Source: Clostridia bacterium (lineage in GTDB: Bacteria > Bacillota > Clostridia > Oscillospirales > CAG-272). From it: a DNA stretch of 64,000 bases. A program made the position numbers and the translations under genes. This document shows, in pieces, positions 50,663 to 60,752 of this stretch. Within the stretch, counting starts at the first letter, position 1. The number at the start of each line of letters is the position of its first letter. The stretch spans positions 1-64,000 of the forward strand of contig JAFQOP010000011.1 in the NCBI GenBank assembly GCA_017403155.1, given 5' to 3'. Below the pieces are notes generated by a model, which did no database searches, had not been told where the DNA came from, and worked only from the letters and a program-made list of their open reading frames with translations.

Positions 50663-52456
50663 ATGAACACTAACGTTACCTCTAACAAGCACGTAAACGA
50701 GTGGATTGCCGAGATGGTCCGGCTTGTAAAGCCCTCGGGCATCGTTCTTATCGACGGCAGTGAGGAACAGGCTGAGGCTCTTCGCGCTGAGGCATGCTCT
50801 ACCGGCGAGATGATGAAGCTCAACGAGGAGAAGCTGCCCAACTGCTATCTTCACAGAACCGCAATCAACGACGTTGCGCGCGTAGAGCACAGAACATTTA
50901 TCTGTACCAGAAAGCGCGAGGATGCAGGTAATATCAACAACTGGATGGACCCCACCGAGTGCTATGAGAAGCTCTCCAAGCTCTACGATGGCTCCTACAA
51001 GGGCAAGACGATGTACGTTATCCCTTACTCCATGTCCGTTGTTGGCTCTGATTTTGCAAAGTACGGTATCGAGCTCACCGACTCTATCTACGTAGTTCTC
51101 AACATGCTCATCATGACAAGAGTAGGTCTCAACGTGCTTGAGGCTCTCGGCGACAGCGCTGACTTCATTAAGGGTCTGCACGCAAGAGCAGATATCGATG
51201 AGGAGAAGAGATATATCTGTCATTTCCCCGAGGACAACACCATCTGGTCGGTTAACTCCGGCTACGGCGGAAACGTTCTTCTCGGCAAGAAGTGCTTTGC
51301 GCTTCGTATTGCATCCTACCTCGGCAGAAAAGAGGGCTGGATGGCTGAGCACATGCTCATTCTCGGCATAGAGAATCCCGAGGGAGAGGTTAAGTACATC
51401 AGTGCTGCGTTCCCCTCCGCATGCGGAAAGACCAACCTTGCTATGCTTATACCCCCCGAGGTTTACAAGAAGCGCGGCTATAAGACCTGGTGCGTCGGTG
51501 ACGATATTGCATGGCTGCGCGTAGGCAAGGATGGCAGACTCTGGGCGGTTAACCCTGAGAACGGCTTCTTCGGTGTTGCTCCCGGTACCAACGAGAACTC
51601 CAACCCCAACGCACTCCATACCGCTATGAAGGACACCATCTTCACCAACGTATGTCTCAACCTTGATGACAACACCGTTTGGTGGGAGGGACTCGATAAC
51701 AATCCTCCCAAGAACGCTCTTAACTGGAAGGGCGAGAGCTGGGATTACAGAAAGTACGACAAGGCAGACAAGGTTAACACCTCGGGTGCACATCCCAACT
51801 CCCGTTTCACCGCTATGGCGGCTAACTGCCCCTGCCTCTCCGATAAGTTCAACGATCCTGCAGGCGTGCCGATCTCCGCTATCGTATTCGGTGGCAGACG
51901 CGCAAAGACCGCTCCCCTCGTTTACCAGTCCTTCGGCTGGCAGCACGGTGCATTCGTCGGCTCCATCATGGCGTCCGAGACCACCGCTGCAGCATCGGGT
52001 GCTGTCGGCGTAGTTCGCCGCGACCCCATGGCAATGCGTCCCTTCGTTGGCTATGATATGGGTGACTACTGGGCACACTGGCTCGCAATGGGCAAGGTTG
52101 CCGCAAACGCTCCCAAGATTTTCCACGTTAACTGGTTCAGAACCGATGACGAGGGTCACTTCATCTGGCCCGGCTTCGGTGACAATATGCGCGTTCTTAT
52201 GTGGATTCTCGCTCGCTGCGAGGGCAAGGTAGGCGCTACCGAGACCGCAATCGGCTACGTTCCCAACGTTGAAGATATCAACGTTGAGGGTCTTGATATC
52301 TCTCGTGAGACCATGACCGAGCTCCTCTCCGTTGACAAGGCGCTCTGGCTCGAGGACTGCAAGGGCATCAGAGAGTTCTATAAGCAGGTAGGCGAGAGAG
52401 TACCCCAGGAGTTCTACGCAGAGCTCGAGGCTCTCGAGGCTAGACTCGCAAAGTAA
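50663..52456 (+). CDS. pckG: Phosphoenolpyruvate carboxykinase (GTP)
   Basis: 597 residues, the normal length for the GTP-dependent enzyme, which interconverts oxaloacetate and phosphoenolpyruvate. The P-loop FPSACGKTNLAML (about 252-264) is the GTP-PEPCK form (not the ATP form). Others: SGYGGNVLLGKKCFALRIASYLG, KTWCVGDDIAWLR with metal Asp, GVAPGTNENSNPNA, and WPGFGDNMRVLMWI. In anaerobic gut bacteria it often works in the carboxylating direction toward succinate or balances gluconeogenesis. No neighbour decides the direction. Confidence 0.97.
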   Translation: MNTNVTSNKHVNEWIAEMVRLVKPSGIVLIDGSEEQAEALRAEACSTGEMMKLNEEKLPNCYLHRTAINDVARVEHRTFICTRKREDAGNINNWMDPTECYEKLSKLYDGSYKGKTMYVIPYSMSVVGSDFAKYGIELTDSIYVVLNMLIMTRVGLNVLEALGDSADFIKGLHARADIDEEKRYICHFPEDNTIWSVNSGYGGNVLLGKKCFALRIASYLGRKEGWMAEHMLILGIENPEGEVKYISAAFPSACGKTNLAMLIPPEVYKKRGYKTWCVGDDIAWLRVGKDGRLWAVNPENGFFGVAPGTNENSNPNALHTAMKDTIFTNVCLNLDDNTVWWEGLDNNPPKNALNWKGESWDYRKYDKADKVNTSGAHPNSRFTAMAANCPCLSDKFNDPAGVPISAIVFGGRRAKTAPLVYQSFGWQHGAFVGSIMASETTAAASGAVGVVRRDPMAMRPFVGYDMGDYWAHWLAMGKVAANAPKIFHVNWFRTDDEGHFIWPGFGDNMRVLMWILARCEGKVGATETAIGYVPNVEDINVEGLDISRETMTELLSVDKALWLEDCKGIREFYKQVGERVPQEFYAELEALEARLAK

Positions 52457-52480
52457 TTTAACGGAAATCGGTATAAAGGA

Positions 52481-52687
52481 ATGAAAAAAATTATTGCACT
52501 CCTTCTTATGCTCGCGCTCCTGTGCATGCTTTCCTTCGCCCTCGTAAGCTGCGATGATGAGGAGCCCGAGGATGAGGGCAACAACCCCTCGGGACCTGTT
52601 ATAGGCCCCGGCACGGACGGCGGTAATACGGATAACGGTGTAACCGAAACACCGCTTATCCCGCTCGACCCCGATTTCTTCGGATAA
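52481..52687 (+). CDS. Small acidic lipoprotein
   Basis: 68 residues. Lipoprotein signal with lipobox LVSC (Cys24), followed by an acidic stretch (DDEEPEDEG) and a Gly/Pro/Thr/Asn-rich tail. After processing only about 45 residues remain. No family recognised. It lies 24 bases after pckG and is probably co-transcribed with it. A terminator follows. Confidence 0.75.
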   Translation: MKKIIALLLMLALLCMLSFALVSCDDEEPEDEGNNPSGPVIGPGTDGGNTDNGVTETPLIPLDPDFFG

Positions 52688-52689
52688 CT

Positions 52690-52730
52690 AAAAAAGGGAA
52701 CTGACGTTATTTCGTCAGTTCCTTTTTTTA
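52690..52730. terminator. Bidirectional intrinsic terminator
   Basis: GGAACTGACG and CGTCAGTTCC with loop TTATTT, flanked by A-run and T-run, between the small lipoprotein gene and ylbJ. Confidence 0.9.
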
Positions 52731-53672
52731 TATAAAAATGTAATAAAATATGATAGAAACAGCGAAGGAAATAACTCCCGAGAGGAGCTTGTAGAGGAGG
52801 TATCGGGCAGGGGAAATCGAGCTGCCCCTTTTTATCAGGGATAACGTTTGCGCGCCGACGCACAGCCCCGAAAAGGAAATGCAAAAGGAGCAAAGAGCGA
52901 GCGAGATGCAAGGAGAAAAAATATTCAAATCCGATATATACCGGGCTCCGCTTGCAATCTCGAGCACCGACGCGAGGAGAGTGAGCACAAGCTCATCCCG
53001 GCAGAGAAGTCTACACATCCCGAAGAGCACCGAGAATACCGTGACGAATGCCGCAACGTTCAGACACGTGAGCACGGATGATTTGACAGATTCAATAAAA
53101 GAGTATCTCTGCCGAGATATATCACCTCGAATTTCGGTTTTGCGCTTTCCAAAAGAAATAATTATTCCGGATATTACACTCGATATAATTGCCGAAGAAT
53201 ACAGTATCACACCCTCACGCTCGCTGCCGCGCAGCCCCGCGCCAACCGCAGAAATAACGTATGCAGGACTTGCGTTGTTTGATATTGCCATAAGACGCTC
53301 ACACTCGTCCTTTGATATAATTCCGTTATCGTAGCAGTCGAGAGCCATCTTCGCCCCGATTGGAAATCCGCATACGGCACCGAGCAAAAATACACTGACA
53401 CAGCTGCTGTTTATTCTGAAGATTCGCTCAAAGAGACGACCCAGCGGCTTGATCTGCTCGGGGTGGGCGAGGGCGCGTATCGGGTCGCAGAGGATGAGGA
53501 AGGGGAGGACGGAGGGGATGATAAGCTCAAGGGAGAGGCGCAGCCCCTCGCTAACGAGGCTTGCCAGCTCCCCCGAGAGGTCGAGCGAAACGTAAAGGAG
53601 AAATGCGATGCAGCCCACCGATATAATTCCCCCGAGTGCATCTCGGCGCGCCGTCCTTGTCGTTGAAGTCAT
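52728..53672 (-). CDS. ylbJ: Sporulation integral membrane protein YlbJ
   Basis: 314 residues, about eight membrane segments. Nucleoside-recognition (Gate) fold with the YlbJ pattern LGAVCGFPIGAKMALDCYDNG (near 98-118), ECERLMAISNNASPAYVISAVGAG, and the late SFSGLCVGAQ. YlbJ is made in the mother cell and is needed for spore cortex formation. I take the second in-frame ATG (53672), because GGAGG lies nine bases before it and only one base before the first. Divergent from yqfC. Confidence 0.85.
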   Translation of the reverse strand: MTSTTRTARRDALGGIISVGCIAFLLYVSLDLSGELASLVSEGLRLSLELIIPSVLPFLILCDPIRALAHPEQIKPLGRLFERIFRINSSCVSVFLLGAVCGFPIGAKMALDCYDNGIISKDECERLMAISNNASPAYVISAVGAGLRGSEREGVILYSSAIISSVISGIIISFGKRKTEIRGDISRQRYSFIESVKSSVLTCLNVAAFVTVFSVLFGMCRLLCRDELVLTLLASVLEIASGARYISDLNIFSPCISLALCSFCISFSGLCVGAQTLSLIKRGSSISPARYLLYKLLSGVISFAVSIIFYYIFI

Positions 53673-53729
53673 TTTTTTCATCCTCCGTCATAGACTTTAT
53701 TATACCTTTATGCAAGGGAGGAGAGTATA

Positions 53730-54002
53730 ATGACCGAAAAAATCAAAAAGCTCCTCGACGGTGTGACCGTGCCAAGGTTGCCCTTTCACCTGGAGCTTGA
53801 CGGCAACGGCAGGCGAGGCTCGCTTTTTCTATCGGGGATAAACGGCATACGCGACCTCACCGACACGGAGGCGCTCTTCCGTGTGCGCGGCTTTTCCGTG
53901 CGGATATACGGCTCGCGCCTTTTGCTCACTGTGTATGAAAACAGAGCCGTGCGTCTGGATGGCAGAATAGACGGGGTGGAGCTGATATATGATAAGACTT
54001 GA
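53730..54002 (+). CDS. yqfC: Sporulation protein YqfC
   Basis: 90 residues of the YabP/YqfC family: LDGVTVPRLPFHLELDGNGRRG, LFLSGINGIRDLT, and the mid-part EALFRVRGFSVRIYGSRLLL. It is a mother-cell sporulation gene in Bacillus. GGGAGGAG precedes the start. It overlaps yqfD by 14 bases and heads a nine-gene run. Confidence 0.93.
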   Translation: MTEKIKKLLDGVTVPRLPFHLELDGNGRRGSLFLSGINGIRDLTDTEALFRVRGFSVRIYGSRLLLTVYENRAVRLDGRIDGVELIYDKT

Positions 54003-55149
54003 CCATTTTGTGCTTGGCTACGTCGTTTTCCATATCGACGGAGAATATGTAAGGTGTGCCGCAGAGCGGCTTCTGCGCGGAGGCAAGGGTGTCCGATTCG
54101 CTTCTGACGGCAGCTTTCGCGCTCTTGCATGGGAGCGCGAGCGCGTGTGCGCTCTTCTCGGTGACATACCGTATACCGTCAGTCCGATTAGGGGGCTTTT
54201 CGGTGCACTTGCCTCGTTGCGTAAAAGATACGGTGTGCTCCTTGCTATGCTCGCCTTTGTCATTATGCTTGTATTCTCCTCCGACACCGTGTGGGACGTG
54301 CGGCTCGAGGGCTGCCCCGAGGGGGATGCGGAGGCGGTGCTGGCTGACCTCGGGGCGGCAGGGCTGTCCGTTGGCAGACGCTGGAGCAAAATCGAGAGGA
54401 GCGAGGTAGAGGTGCAGCTGCTCTCATCCTCCGAGGAGGTCGCGTGGATAAGCATTAACCGTCGCGGCACGGTTGCCTACGTTACAGTAGTGCCGAAGGA
54501 AGCCTATCCCGAGCCGCCGACGAGGGAGGGATATGCCAACGTTGTCGCCTCATTCGACGGCGTTGTGGAGGAAATAACCGTGCGCTCGGGCATCGCTCTC
54601 GTCAAGCCGGGTGAGACGGTGCGCGCAGGGCAGGTGCTTATTCTCGGTGTTATACCGACCGAGCAGGGTGGGGGATATTGCTATGCCGAGGGGCGGATTA
54701 TCGCCAGGCGCACAGACCGCATTACGGTGAATATCCCACCTCTTACCGAAGAGAGAGTGTATGAGGAGGGGGAAAGAAAAGATTTTTCGATTAATTTCTT
54801 TGGAAATGACATAAATATTTTAAAAATATATGGAAATTCGGCAGAGGGTTGTGATATAATAGAAAAAAAGCATACCCTTACCCTCTTCGGAAGGACACTG
54901 CCGATATCCTATACGGTAAAAACGCTTCGCCCCTATAAAACCGAGACAAGAGAGCTGAGTGCAGACGAGGCGACGCGCCTTGCTGCCGAGGCACTTCAGG
55001 ATGCTCTGCGTGAGAGGCTTGCCGAGTGCGAGCTTGTTTCGGTGCATACGGAGGGCGGATTTGCCGAGGACGGCTACCGAATGACGGCAGATATCGTTCT
55101 CTGCGAGAATATCGCACAGGAGAGGAAATTTGAATTTATAACGGAGTAA
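53989..55149 (+). CDS. yqfD: Sporulation protein YqfD
   Basis: 386 residues. One membrane segment (about 81-102: YGVLLAMLAFVIMLVFSSDTVW) after an N-terminal domain, then a large outer part. Family segments: VWDVRLEGC, VAWISINRRGTVAYVTVVPK, FDGVVEEITVRSGIALVKPGETVRAGQVLILGVIP. It resembles stage IV sporulation proteins and is always next to yqfC. The region after about 260 is AT-richer than the surroundings (NFFGNDINILKIYG). Confidence 0.93.
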   Translation: MIRLDHFVLGYVVFHIDGEYVRCAAERLLRGGKGVRFASDGSFRALAWERERVCALLGDIPYTVSPIRGLFGALASLRKRYGVLLAMLAFVIMLVFSSDTVWDVRLEGCPEGDAEAVLADLGAAGLSVGRRWSKIERSEVEVQLLSSSEEVAWISINRRGTVAYVTVVPKEAYPEPPTREGYANVVASFDGVVEEITVRSGIALVKPGETVRAGQVLILGVIPTEQGGGYCYAEGRIIARRTDRITVNIPPLTEERVYEEGERKDFSINFFGNDINILKIYGNSAEGCDIIEKKHTLTLFGRTLPISYTVKTLRPYKTETRELSADEATRLAAEALQDALRERLAECELVSVHTEGGFAEDGYRMTADIVLCENIAQERKFEFITE

Positions 55150-55151
55150 AA

Positions 55152-56177
55152 ATGACAGAAAAGATTGTAATGACAAAGTCAAACGAGGCGACCTCGGCTA
55201 TATTCGGCGCCTTTGATATCAACGTGCGTATGATAGAGCGCGCCTTCGACGTCCGCATCTCAAACCGCACCTCCTCCATAGAGAGTGGGGATGCAATTAT
55301 CATAACGGGTGAGAGAGAAAATGCGGACCGCGCGGCAAGAGTCCTCGAATATCTCAAGCATATGGCAGGAGAGGGCGAGGTAATAGGCGAGCAGAGCGTC
55401 GAGTACGTTATCGGACTTGTCAGAGACGATATGAATGAGGATATGGGCTTCTCCGACGGAGTAATCTGCATAACCAACAGAGGAAAGCCCATAAAGCCAA
55501 AGACCGCAGGACAGAAGAAGTACGTAAAGGCAATAAAGGACAACACCGTTGTCCTCGGTCTCGGTCCTGCCGGCACGGGTAAGACCTTCCTTGCTGTCGC
55601 TATGGCGACCGAGGCTCTGCGCACAAAGCAGGTATCGAGGATAATTCTCACCCGTCCCGCTGTCGAGGCGGGAGAGCGGCTGGGCTTCCTTCCGGGAGAC
55701 CTGCAAAGCAAGATAGACCCCTATCTGCGCCCACTCTATGATGCGCTCTTCGAGACCCTCGGTCCCGAGAACTATCAGCGCCACATGGAGCGAGGCACAA
55801 TAGAAATAGCCCCCCTCGCATATATGAGAGGAAGGACGCTTGACGATTCGTTTATAATCCTTGACGAGGCGCAGAATACCACGCCCGAGCAGATGAAAAT
55901 GTTCCTAACCCGTCTCGGCTTTAACTCGAAGGCGGTTGTAACGGGCGACCTCTCGCAGACAGACCTGCCCTCGGGGCAGAGGAGCGGACTCGGCATTGCC
56001 GCGACGGTGCTGCGCGATATTGATGGCATCGGCATCTTTGAGTTCAGCGAGCGCGACGTTGTCAGGCACACGCTCGTCAGACGTATAATAAGCGCATACG
56101 ACAAGTATGAGCGAGAGAATCCACCGAGGGGCTACCGCGGTGATATTAAAAGGAAAAAGGATGGCGACCCGAAATGA
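55152..56177 (+). CDS. phoH: PhoH-family ATPase (PhoL/YbeZ type)
   Basis: 341 residues. N-terminal KH-like region (FGAFDINVRMIERAFDVRIS), then an ATPase domain with Walker A LGPAGTGKTFLAVAMA (about 136-151) and Walker B SFIILDEAQNTTPEQMKMFLTRLG (about 236-259), and the RNA-binding type end. It works with YbeY in RNA processing. Two bases after yqfD; overlaps ybeY by ATGA. In Bacillus an HDIG-phosphodiesterase gene (yqfF) lies between phoH and ybeY; it is absent here. Confidence 0.95.
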   Translation: MTEKIVMTKSNEATSAIFGAFDINVRMIERAFDVRISNRTSSIESGDAIIITGERENADRAARVLEYLKHMAGEGEVIGEQSVEYVIGLVRDDMNEDMGFSDGVICITNRGKPIKPKTAGQKKYVKAIKDNTVVLGLGPAGTGKTFLAVAMATEALRTKQVSRIILTRPAVEAGERLGFLPGDLQSKIDPYLRPLYDALFETLGPENYQRHMERGTIEIAPLAYMRGRTLDDSFIILDEAQNTTPEQMKMFLTRLGFNSKAVVTGDLSQTDLPSGQRSGLGIAATVLRDIDGIGIFEFSERDVVRHTLVRRIISAYDKYERENPPRGYRGDIKRKKDGDPK

Positions 56178-56662
56178 AAAGAGACCTCTTTATCAAATTC
56201 AGTGCATCACGCGAGATGGATGAGATAGACTATGAGCTTAAGATGGCAATAAGAAGAGCGATACTTGCCACTCTTGAGCACGAGGGCTTCCGCTTTGATG
56301 CAGAGGTGTCCGTTACACTGTGTGACAACGAATATATCCACGCGCTGAATAAGAAATTCCGCGGGGTGGACAGACATACCGACGTTCTCTCCTTTCCTAT
56401 GTATGAGGGGGGAGAGTTTCCGCTATCCGAGTGTATCGGCGGTGCGACACTCGGTGATATCGTGATATCCCTCGAGCGCGCGAGAGAGCAGGCGGAGGAG
56501 GTAGGGAACACCTTCCACCGCGAGGTTGCCTTTCTTGCCGTTCATTCGACACTGCACCTTCTCGGCTATGACCACGAGATAAGCCCCGAGGAGGATGACA
56601 GACAGTGCGCCGCACAGCGCGAAATAATTGAAGCAATTGAGAAAATGGAGATAAAAGCATGA
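56174..56662 (+). CDS. ybeY: Endoribonuclease YbeY
   Basis: 162 residues. Zinc-dependent RNase for 16S rRNA 3' processing and ribosome quality control. Metal motif HSTLHLLGYDHE (three His, about 123-134) and ALNKKFRGVDRHTDVLSFP (about 57-75). Translationally coupled to phoH and era by ATGA overlaps. Confidence 0.96.
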   Translation: MKRDLFIKFSASREMDEIDYELKMAIRRAILATLEHEGFRFDAEVSVTLCDNEYIHALNKKFRGVDRHTDVLSFPMYEGGEFPLSECIGGATLGDIVISLERAREQAEEVGNTFHREVAFLAVHSTLHLLGYDHEISPEEDDRQCAAQREIIEAIEKMEIKA

Positions 56663-57552
56663 AAAAGACAGCCTTTATAGCAATAGTAGGCAGACCAAAC
56701 GTAGGCAAATCGACCCTTCTCAACTCCATACTCGGCGAGAAGGTTGCAATAGTATCAAAAAAGCCCCAGACAACGAGAAACAGGATTACGGGTGTACATA
56801 CGGTAGAGGACAAGCAGTTCGTTTTCCTCGACACCCCCGGACTTCATAAGCCGAGAACAAAGCTCGGGGACTATATGGTAAAGGCGGCAACCTCCACTCT
56901 TGGCGGTGTTGATGCGGCAATCCTCGTCGTTGAGGCTAGGGAGGAGGTAGGAGACATCGAGCGCTCCCTCATCAACCGCTTCAAGTCGGACAAGCTCCCC
57001 GCCATACTGGTAATAAACAAGGTGGATGCCGTAAACAGCGTCAATATCGCCAAGACCATCGACGCATACTCGAAGGAGCATGAGTTTGACGCGGTGGTGC
57101 CCCTTTCTGCAAAGAACGGCAAGGGCGTCGATATCCTGCTCTCCGAGTGCGAGAAATATCTTTACGACGGTGAGTGGCTCTTCCCGTCGGATATAGTCAC
57201 CGACCAGCCAGAGAGGCTCGTTGCCGCCGAGATAATCAGAGAGAAGCTGCTCCGCGTGCTCGACGAGGAGATTCCACACGGCACAGCCGTCGTTATCGAG
57301 GAGTGGACGGAAAAGCGCGACGTTGTTTCTATCCGCGCGGAGATATACTGCGAGAGACCTACCCACAAGGGTATAATAATAGGCAAGGGTGGTGCCACGA
57401 TAAAGAAGATTGGCACCTATGCCCGTGAGGACATAGAGAAGATGCTCGACACAAGAGTATTCCTCGACCTGTACGTGCGAGTAAAGGAAAACTGGCGCGA
57501 CAGCGACTTCAATATCGCAAACCTCGGATATAAGAAAGACGATATAGAATGA
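56659..57552 (+). CDS. era: GTPase Era
   Basis: 297 residues. GTPase for 30S assembly and 16S rRNA maturation. G1 VGRPNVGKSTLLN (about 10-22), switch KPQTTRNRITG, G3 DTPGLHKPR (about 58-66), G4 INKVDAV (about 122-128). C-terminal KH domain with GIIIGKGGATIKKIGTYARED (about 234-254). The dgkA and cdd genes often before it are absent. Confidence 0.97.
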   Translation: MKKTAFIAIVGRPNVGKSTLLNSILGEKVAIVSKKPQTTRNRITGVHTVEDKQFVFLDTPGLHKPRTKLGDYMVKAATSTLGGVDAAILVVEAREEVGDIERSLINRFKSDKLPAILVINKVDAVNSVNIAKTIDAYSKEHEFDAVVPLSAKNGKGVDILLSECEKYLYDGEWLFPSDIVTDQPERLVAAEIIREKLLRVLDEEIPHGTAVVIEEWTEKRDVVSIRAEIYCERPTHKGIIIGKGGATIKKIGTYAREDIEKMLDTRVFLDLYVRVKENWRDSDFNIANLGYKKDDIE

Positions 57553-58334
57553 TACAGAAAGAGGTCAGAGGACTCGTTATCAGAACGACTGACGTCAAGG
57601 AATCGGACAGAATTCTCACCATCTTCACAGCTGAGATGGGTGTCGTCAGCGCACTCGCCACGGGTGCACGCTCCCTGAAGAGTCGAAAGATGTCCTCTAC
57701 TATGCAGTTTTGCTACTCCCGTTTTCTTCTGTATAAGAGCGGTGAGTATTACCGCATAAGGGAGGCGGAGCTCATCGAGAGCTTCTTCGGTATCAGAAAT
57801 ACGCTCGAGGGGCTCGCTCTTGCGGGCTACGTTGCCGAGGTGCTCTCCGACGTCACCGTTGCCGAGGCGGAGGAGGATCTTCTCCGTCTGTCACTGAATA
57901 CCCTCTACGCAATAGCGGAGGGCAAGCACCCGACCGACAGAATAAAGGCAGCATTCGAGATAAGATGCGCCTCGATAATCGGCTTTATGCCCGACGTGGT
58001 GGCGTGCTCGGAGTGCGGCGAGCGGCAGGGAGATTTCTACTTTAACATAATGGGCGGCTCGGTTATGTGCCGCGCCTGCAATGAAAAGAGGGCACGGGCG
58101 CACGCCCTGCCGGAGAATCCGCATGAGAGCCAGATTGTGTGTATTCTATCCGAGACGGCAAAGGTTGCACTATCCTACTGTATATACTCTCCTCTCGAGA
58201 AGCTCTTCTCGTTCACAATGCCGGACGAGGATATGCTCCTCTTCTCGCGTGCGACAGAGGAGTATCTTGTAAATCAGCTTGAGCGCACCTTCACAACGCT
58301 CGAGTTCTATAATTCTGTAAAGCCAAGAAAATAA
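57549..58334 (+). CDS. recO: DNA repair protein RecO
   Basis: 261 residues. N-terminal OB fold (KEVRGLVIRTTDVKESDRILTIFT, about 4-27), a helical part with FLLYKSGEYYRIREAEL, and a zinc site formed by CSECG and VMCRACN (about 156-180). It anneals single strands and, with RecR, loads RecA. Overlaps era by ATGA; MutS2 follows after ten bases. Confidence 0.96.
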   Translation: MIQKEVRGLVIRTTDVKESDRILTIFTAEMGVVSALATGARSLKSRKMSSTMQFCYSRFLLYKSGEYYRIREAELIESFFGIRNTLEGLALAGYVAEVLSDVTVAEAEEDLLRLSLNTLYAIAEGKHPTDRIKAAFEIRCASIIGFMPDVVACSECGERQGDFYFNIMGGSVMCRACNEKRARAHALPENPHESQIVCILSETAKVALSYCIYSPLEKLFSFTMPDEDMLLFSRATEEYLVNQLERTFTTLEFYNSVKPRK

Positions 58335-58344
58335 AGGAAATAAA

Positions 58345-60750
58345 ATGCTATTTACACAGAAAACCCTCACAACTCTCGAGTTTGACAAGATATGTCGAAT
58401 GCTCTCGGAGCTGTGTGCCACCGGTGGGGCAAAGGCGCGCGCACTCTCGCTCTCACCGAGCGACGATTATGACACCGTGCTCGTCCGCCAGGGGCGCACT
58501 GAGGACGCAAAGCGGCTGATAAATGCCAAGGGCTATCCCTCCTTCTCGGCACCCGAGAGCGCTGTGCCCGCCGCAGAGCGCGCATATAAGGGCGCGACCC
58601 TCGCTCCTCGGGAGCTAATCGATATTGCCTCACTGCTTCGCAGTGCGCGCATGATGCTCGACTATATAAATACCGACAAGCCCTTTGAAACCGAGCTTGA
58701 CGGCATTTTTGCGCGCCTTTTACCCGCAAGGACACTTGAGGACAGTATTACAAGAGCGATAATATCAGAGGATATAATTGCCGACGAGGCGAGCCCCGCC
58801 CTGGCAGAAATAAGGCGCAAAATACGCGCCACCAACAACCGCATAAAGGACACTCTTCAAAGCTACGTCGGCGGAGCCAGACTCAAGTATCTGCAGGAGA
58901 ATATCGTCACAATGCGTAACGGCAGATACGTCGTTCCCGTCAAGGCTGAGTACAGAAACGAGCTGAAGGGTCTTGTTCACGATACCTCCTCCTCGGGTGC
59001 GACCCTCTTCGTTGAGCCGATGGCAGTGGTGGAGGCGAACAATGAGCTCAAGACCCTCACAAGCGAGGAGGAGCACGAGATTGACCGCATTCTTGCGGCT
59101 CTGTCAGCCGAGTGCGGAGAGTTTTCCACCGCTATAAGCAGGAATTATCATAATATAACCGAGCTCGCCTTCCTCTTCGGCTGTGCTTCATTGGCACTTG
59201 CTATGAAGGCGGAGAGACCTAATATAGTAAACGAGCGTAGGGTAGAGCTGCGCCGCGCGCGCCACCCACTTATAGATAAGAATAAGGTTGTGCCTATCGA
59301 CGTATCGGTGGGTGCGGATTTTGACACGCTGATTGTCACGGGTCCCAACACGGGAGGAAAGACGGTGTCGCTGAAGACTGTCGGATTGCTCTGTGTGATG
59401 GCACAGTCGGGACTGCAGCTTCCTGCCGACCCTGAGAGCACCGTCGGCATATTTGATAAGATACTCGTCGATATCGGAGACGAGCAGAGCATAGAGGCGT
59501 CTTTGTCAACCTTCTCCTCCCATATGGTCAACGTCGTTGGCATTCTCGGCGAGGTTGGCGCGCGCTCCCTCGTCCTCTTCGATGAGCTTGGCTCGGGCAC
59601 CGACCCTGTTGAGGGTGCGGCACTCGCCACCGCCATACTTGAGTACACGCAGTCGCGCGGTGCGCTCTCTCTTGCAACTACGCACTATTCCGAGCTGAAG
59701 GTATACGCGCTTGAGACCCCAAGAGTGCAGAATGCCTCCTGTGAGTTTGACGTTGAGACTCTCCGTCCCACCTACAAGCTCGTTGTTGGCACACCCGGCA
59801 AGTCCAACGCCTTCGCAATATCCGAAAAGCTCGGAATTGCAGAGCAGATTATTCGCCGCGCCGAGGCACTCATCGAGAAGGACACCAAGCGCTTTGAGGA
59901 TGTTATAGAGCGGCTTGATACCTCGAGAATACAGATGGAGCGCGAGCGCGAGCTTGCCGAGAGGCTCAGACGGGAGTATGAGGAATATAAGGAAAGGGCA
60001 GAGCGCGAGCTCAAGGCGAGGATAGCTAAGAGCGAGGACGAGGTCGTCAAGCAGACGACAAGAGCCCGACAGATACTCGACAGCGCGCGTGCCTCGAGTG
60101 AGTTTATCTTTCGTCAGCTCGAGGAGCTCAAAAAGCAGGAGGATAAGGAAAAGCGCAACGCCCTTATGGCGAGCGCGAGAGAGGAGATTCGCCGTCGGCT
60201 AGCCGAGGGGGACCGAATGCTCTCCGAGATTGATATTAAGGAAATATCCCTCGATGACGAATACGTGCTTCCGCGCCCCCTCAAGGTGGGAGACAAGGTC
60301 TATGTAGTCACCGTGGGGCAGGAGGGCGTTGTCACCGCTCTCAAGGATAAGAAGGGGCTCGTTTCCGTTACTGCGGGCATTCTCAAGACAAAGGTCACCG
60401 AGGACAAGCTCCGACTGCTTGAGGGGGGTGTGCAGTTTAAGCGCAAGCCCGAGCCCAAGAAGGTCAGCGAGGGCAAGGTGAAGAAAACGATAGTATCCAC
60501 CTTCCGCACAGAGATTGACGTGCGCGGTATGATAGGCGACGACGCGTGGTTTGTGGTGGATAAGTATATTGACGATGCCATTCTTGCCGCAATGCCAACG
60601 GTCAGAATTATCCACGGCAAGGGCACCGGAGCTCTGCGCGCCGCACTGTGGAAATACTTCAAGACGGATAAAAGAATAAAGTCATATAAGCATGCCGAAT
60701 ACGGCGAGGGTGACGCAGGCGTTACAGTCGTAGAGCTGAAAAGGAGCTGA
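58345..60750 (+). CDS. mutS2: Endonuclease MutS2
   Basis: 801 residues. Walker A TGPNTGGKTVSLKTVGLL (about 331-348), DIGDEQSIEASLSTFSSHM, FDELGSGTDPVEGAALA, long coiled coil (about 520-640: EREREL AERLRREYEEYKERA pattern), and the C-terminal Smr nuclease domain (about 715-801) with DVRGM and IIHGKGTGALR. It suppresses recombination and, in Bacillus, rescues collided ribosomes. Last of the conserved set in this run. Confidence 0.97.
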   Translation: MLFTQKTLTTLEFDKICRMLSELCATGGAKARALSLSPSDDYDTVLVRQGRTEDAKRLINAKGYPSFSAPESAVPAAERAYKGATLAPRELIDIASLLRSARMMLDYINTDKPFETELDGIFARLLPARTLEDSITRAIISEDIIADEASPALAEIRRKIRATNNRIKDTLQSYVGGARLKYLQENIVTMRNGRYVVPVKAEYRNELKGLVHDTSSSGATLFVEPMAVVEANNELKTLTSEEEHEIDRILAALSAECGEFSTAISRNYHNITELAFLFGCASLALAMKAERPNIVNERRVELRRARHPLIDKNKVVPIDVSVGADFDTLIVTGPNTGGKTVSLKTVGLLCVMAQSGLQLPADPESTVGIFDKILVDIGDEQSIEASLSTFSSHMVNVVGILGEVGARSLVLFDELGSGTDPVEGAALATAILEYTQSRGALSLATTHYSELKVYALETPRVQNASCEFDVETLRPTYKLVVGTPGKSNAFAISEKLGIAEQIIRRAEALIEKDTKRFEDVIERLDTSRIQMERERELAERLRREYEEYKERAERELKARIAKSEDEVVKQTTRARQILDSARASSEFIFRQLEELKKQEDKEKRNALMASAREEIRRRLAEGDRMLSEIDIKEISLDDEYVLPRPLKVGDKVYVVTVGQEGVVTALKDKKGLVSVTAGILKTKVTEDKLRLLEGGVQFKRKPEPKKVSEGKVKKTIVSTFRTEIDVRGMIGDDAWFVVDKYIDDAILAAMPTVRIIHGKGTGALRAALWKYFKTDKRIKSYKHAEYGEGDAGVTVVELKRS

Positions 60751-60752
60751 AT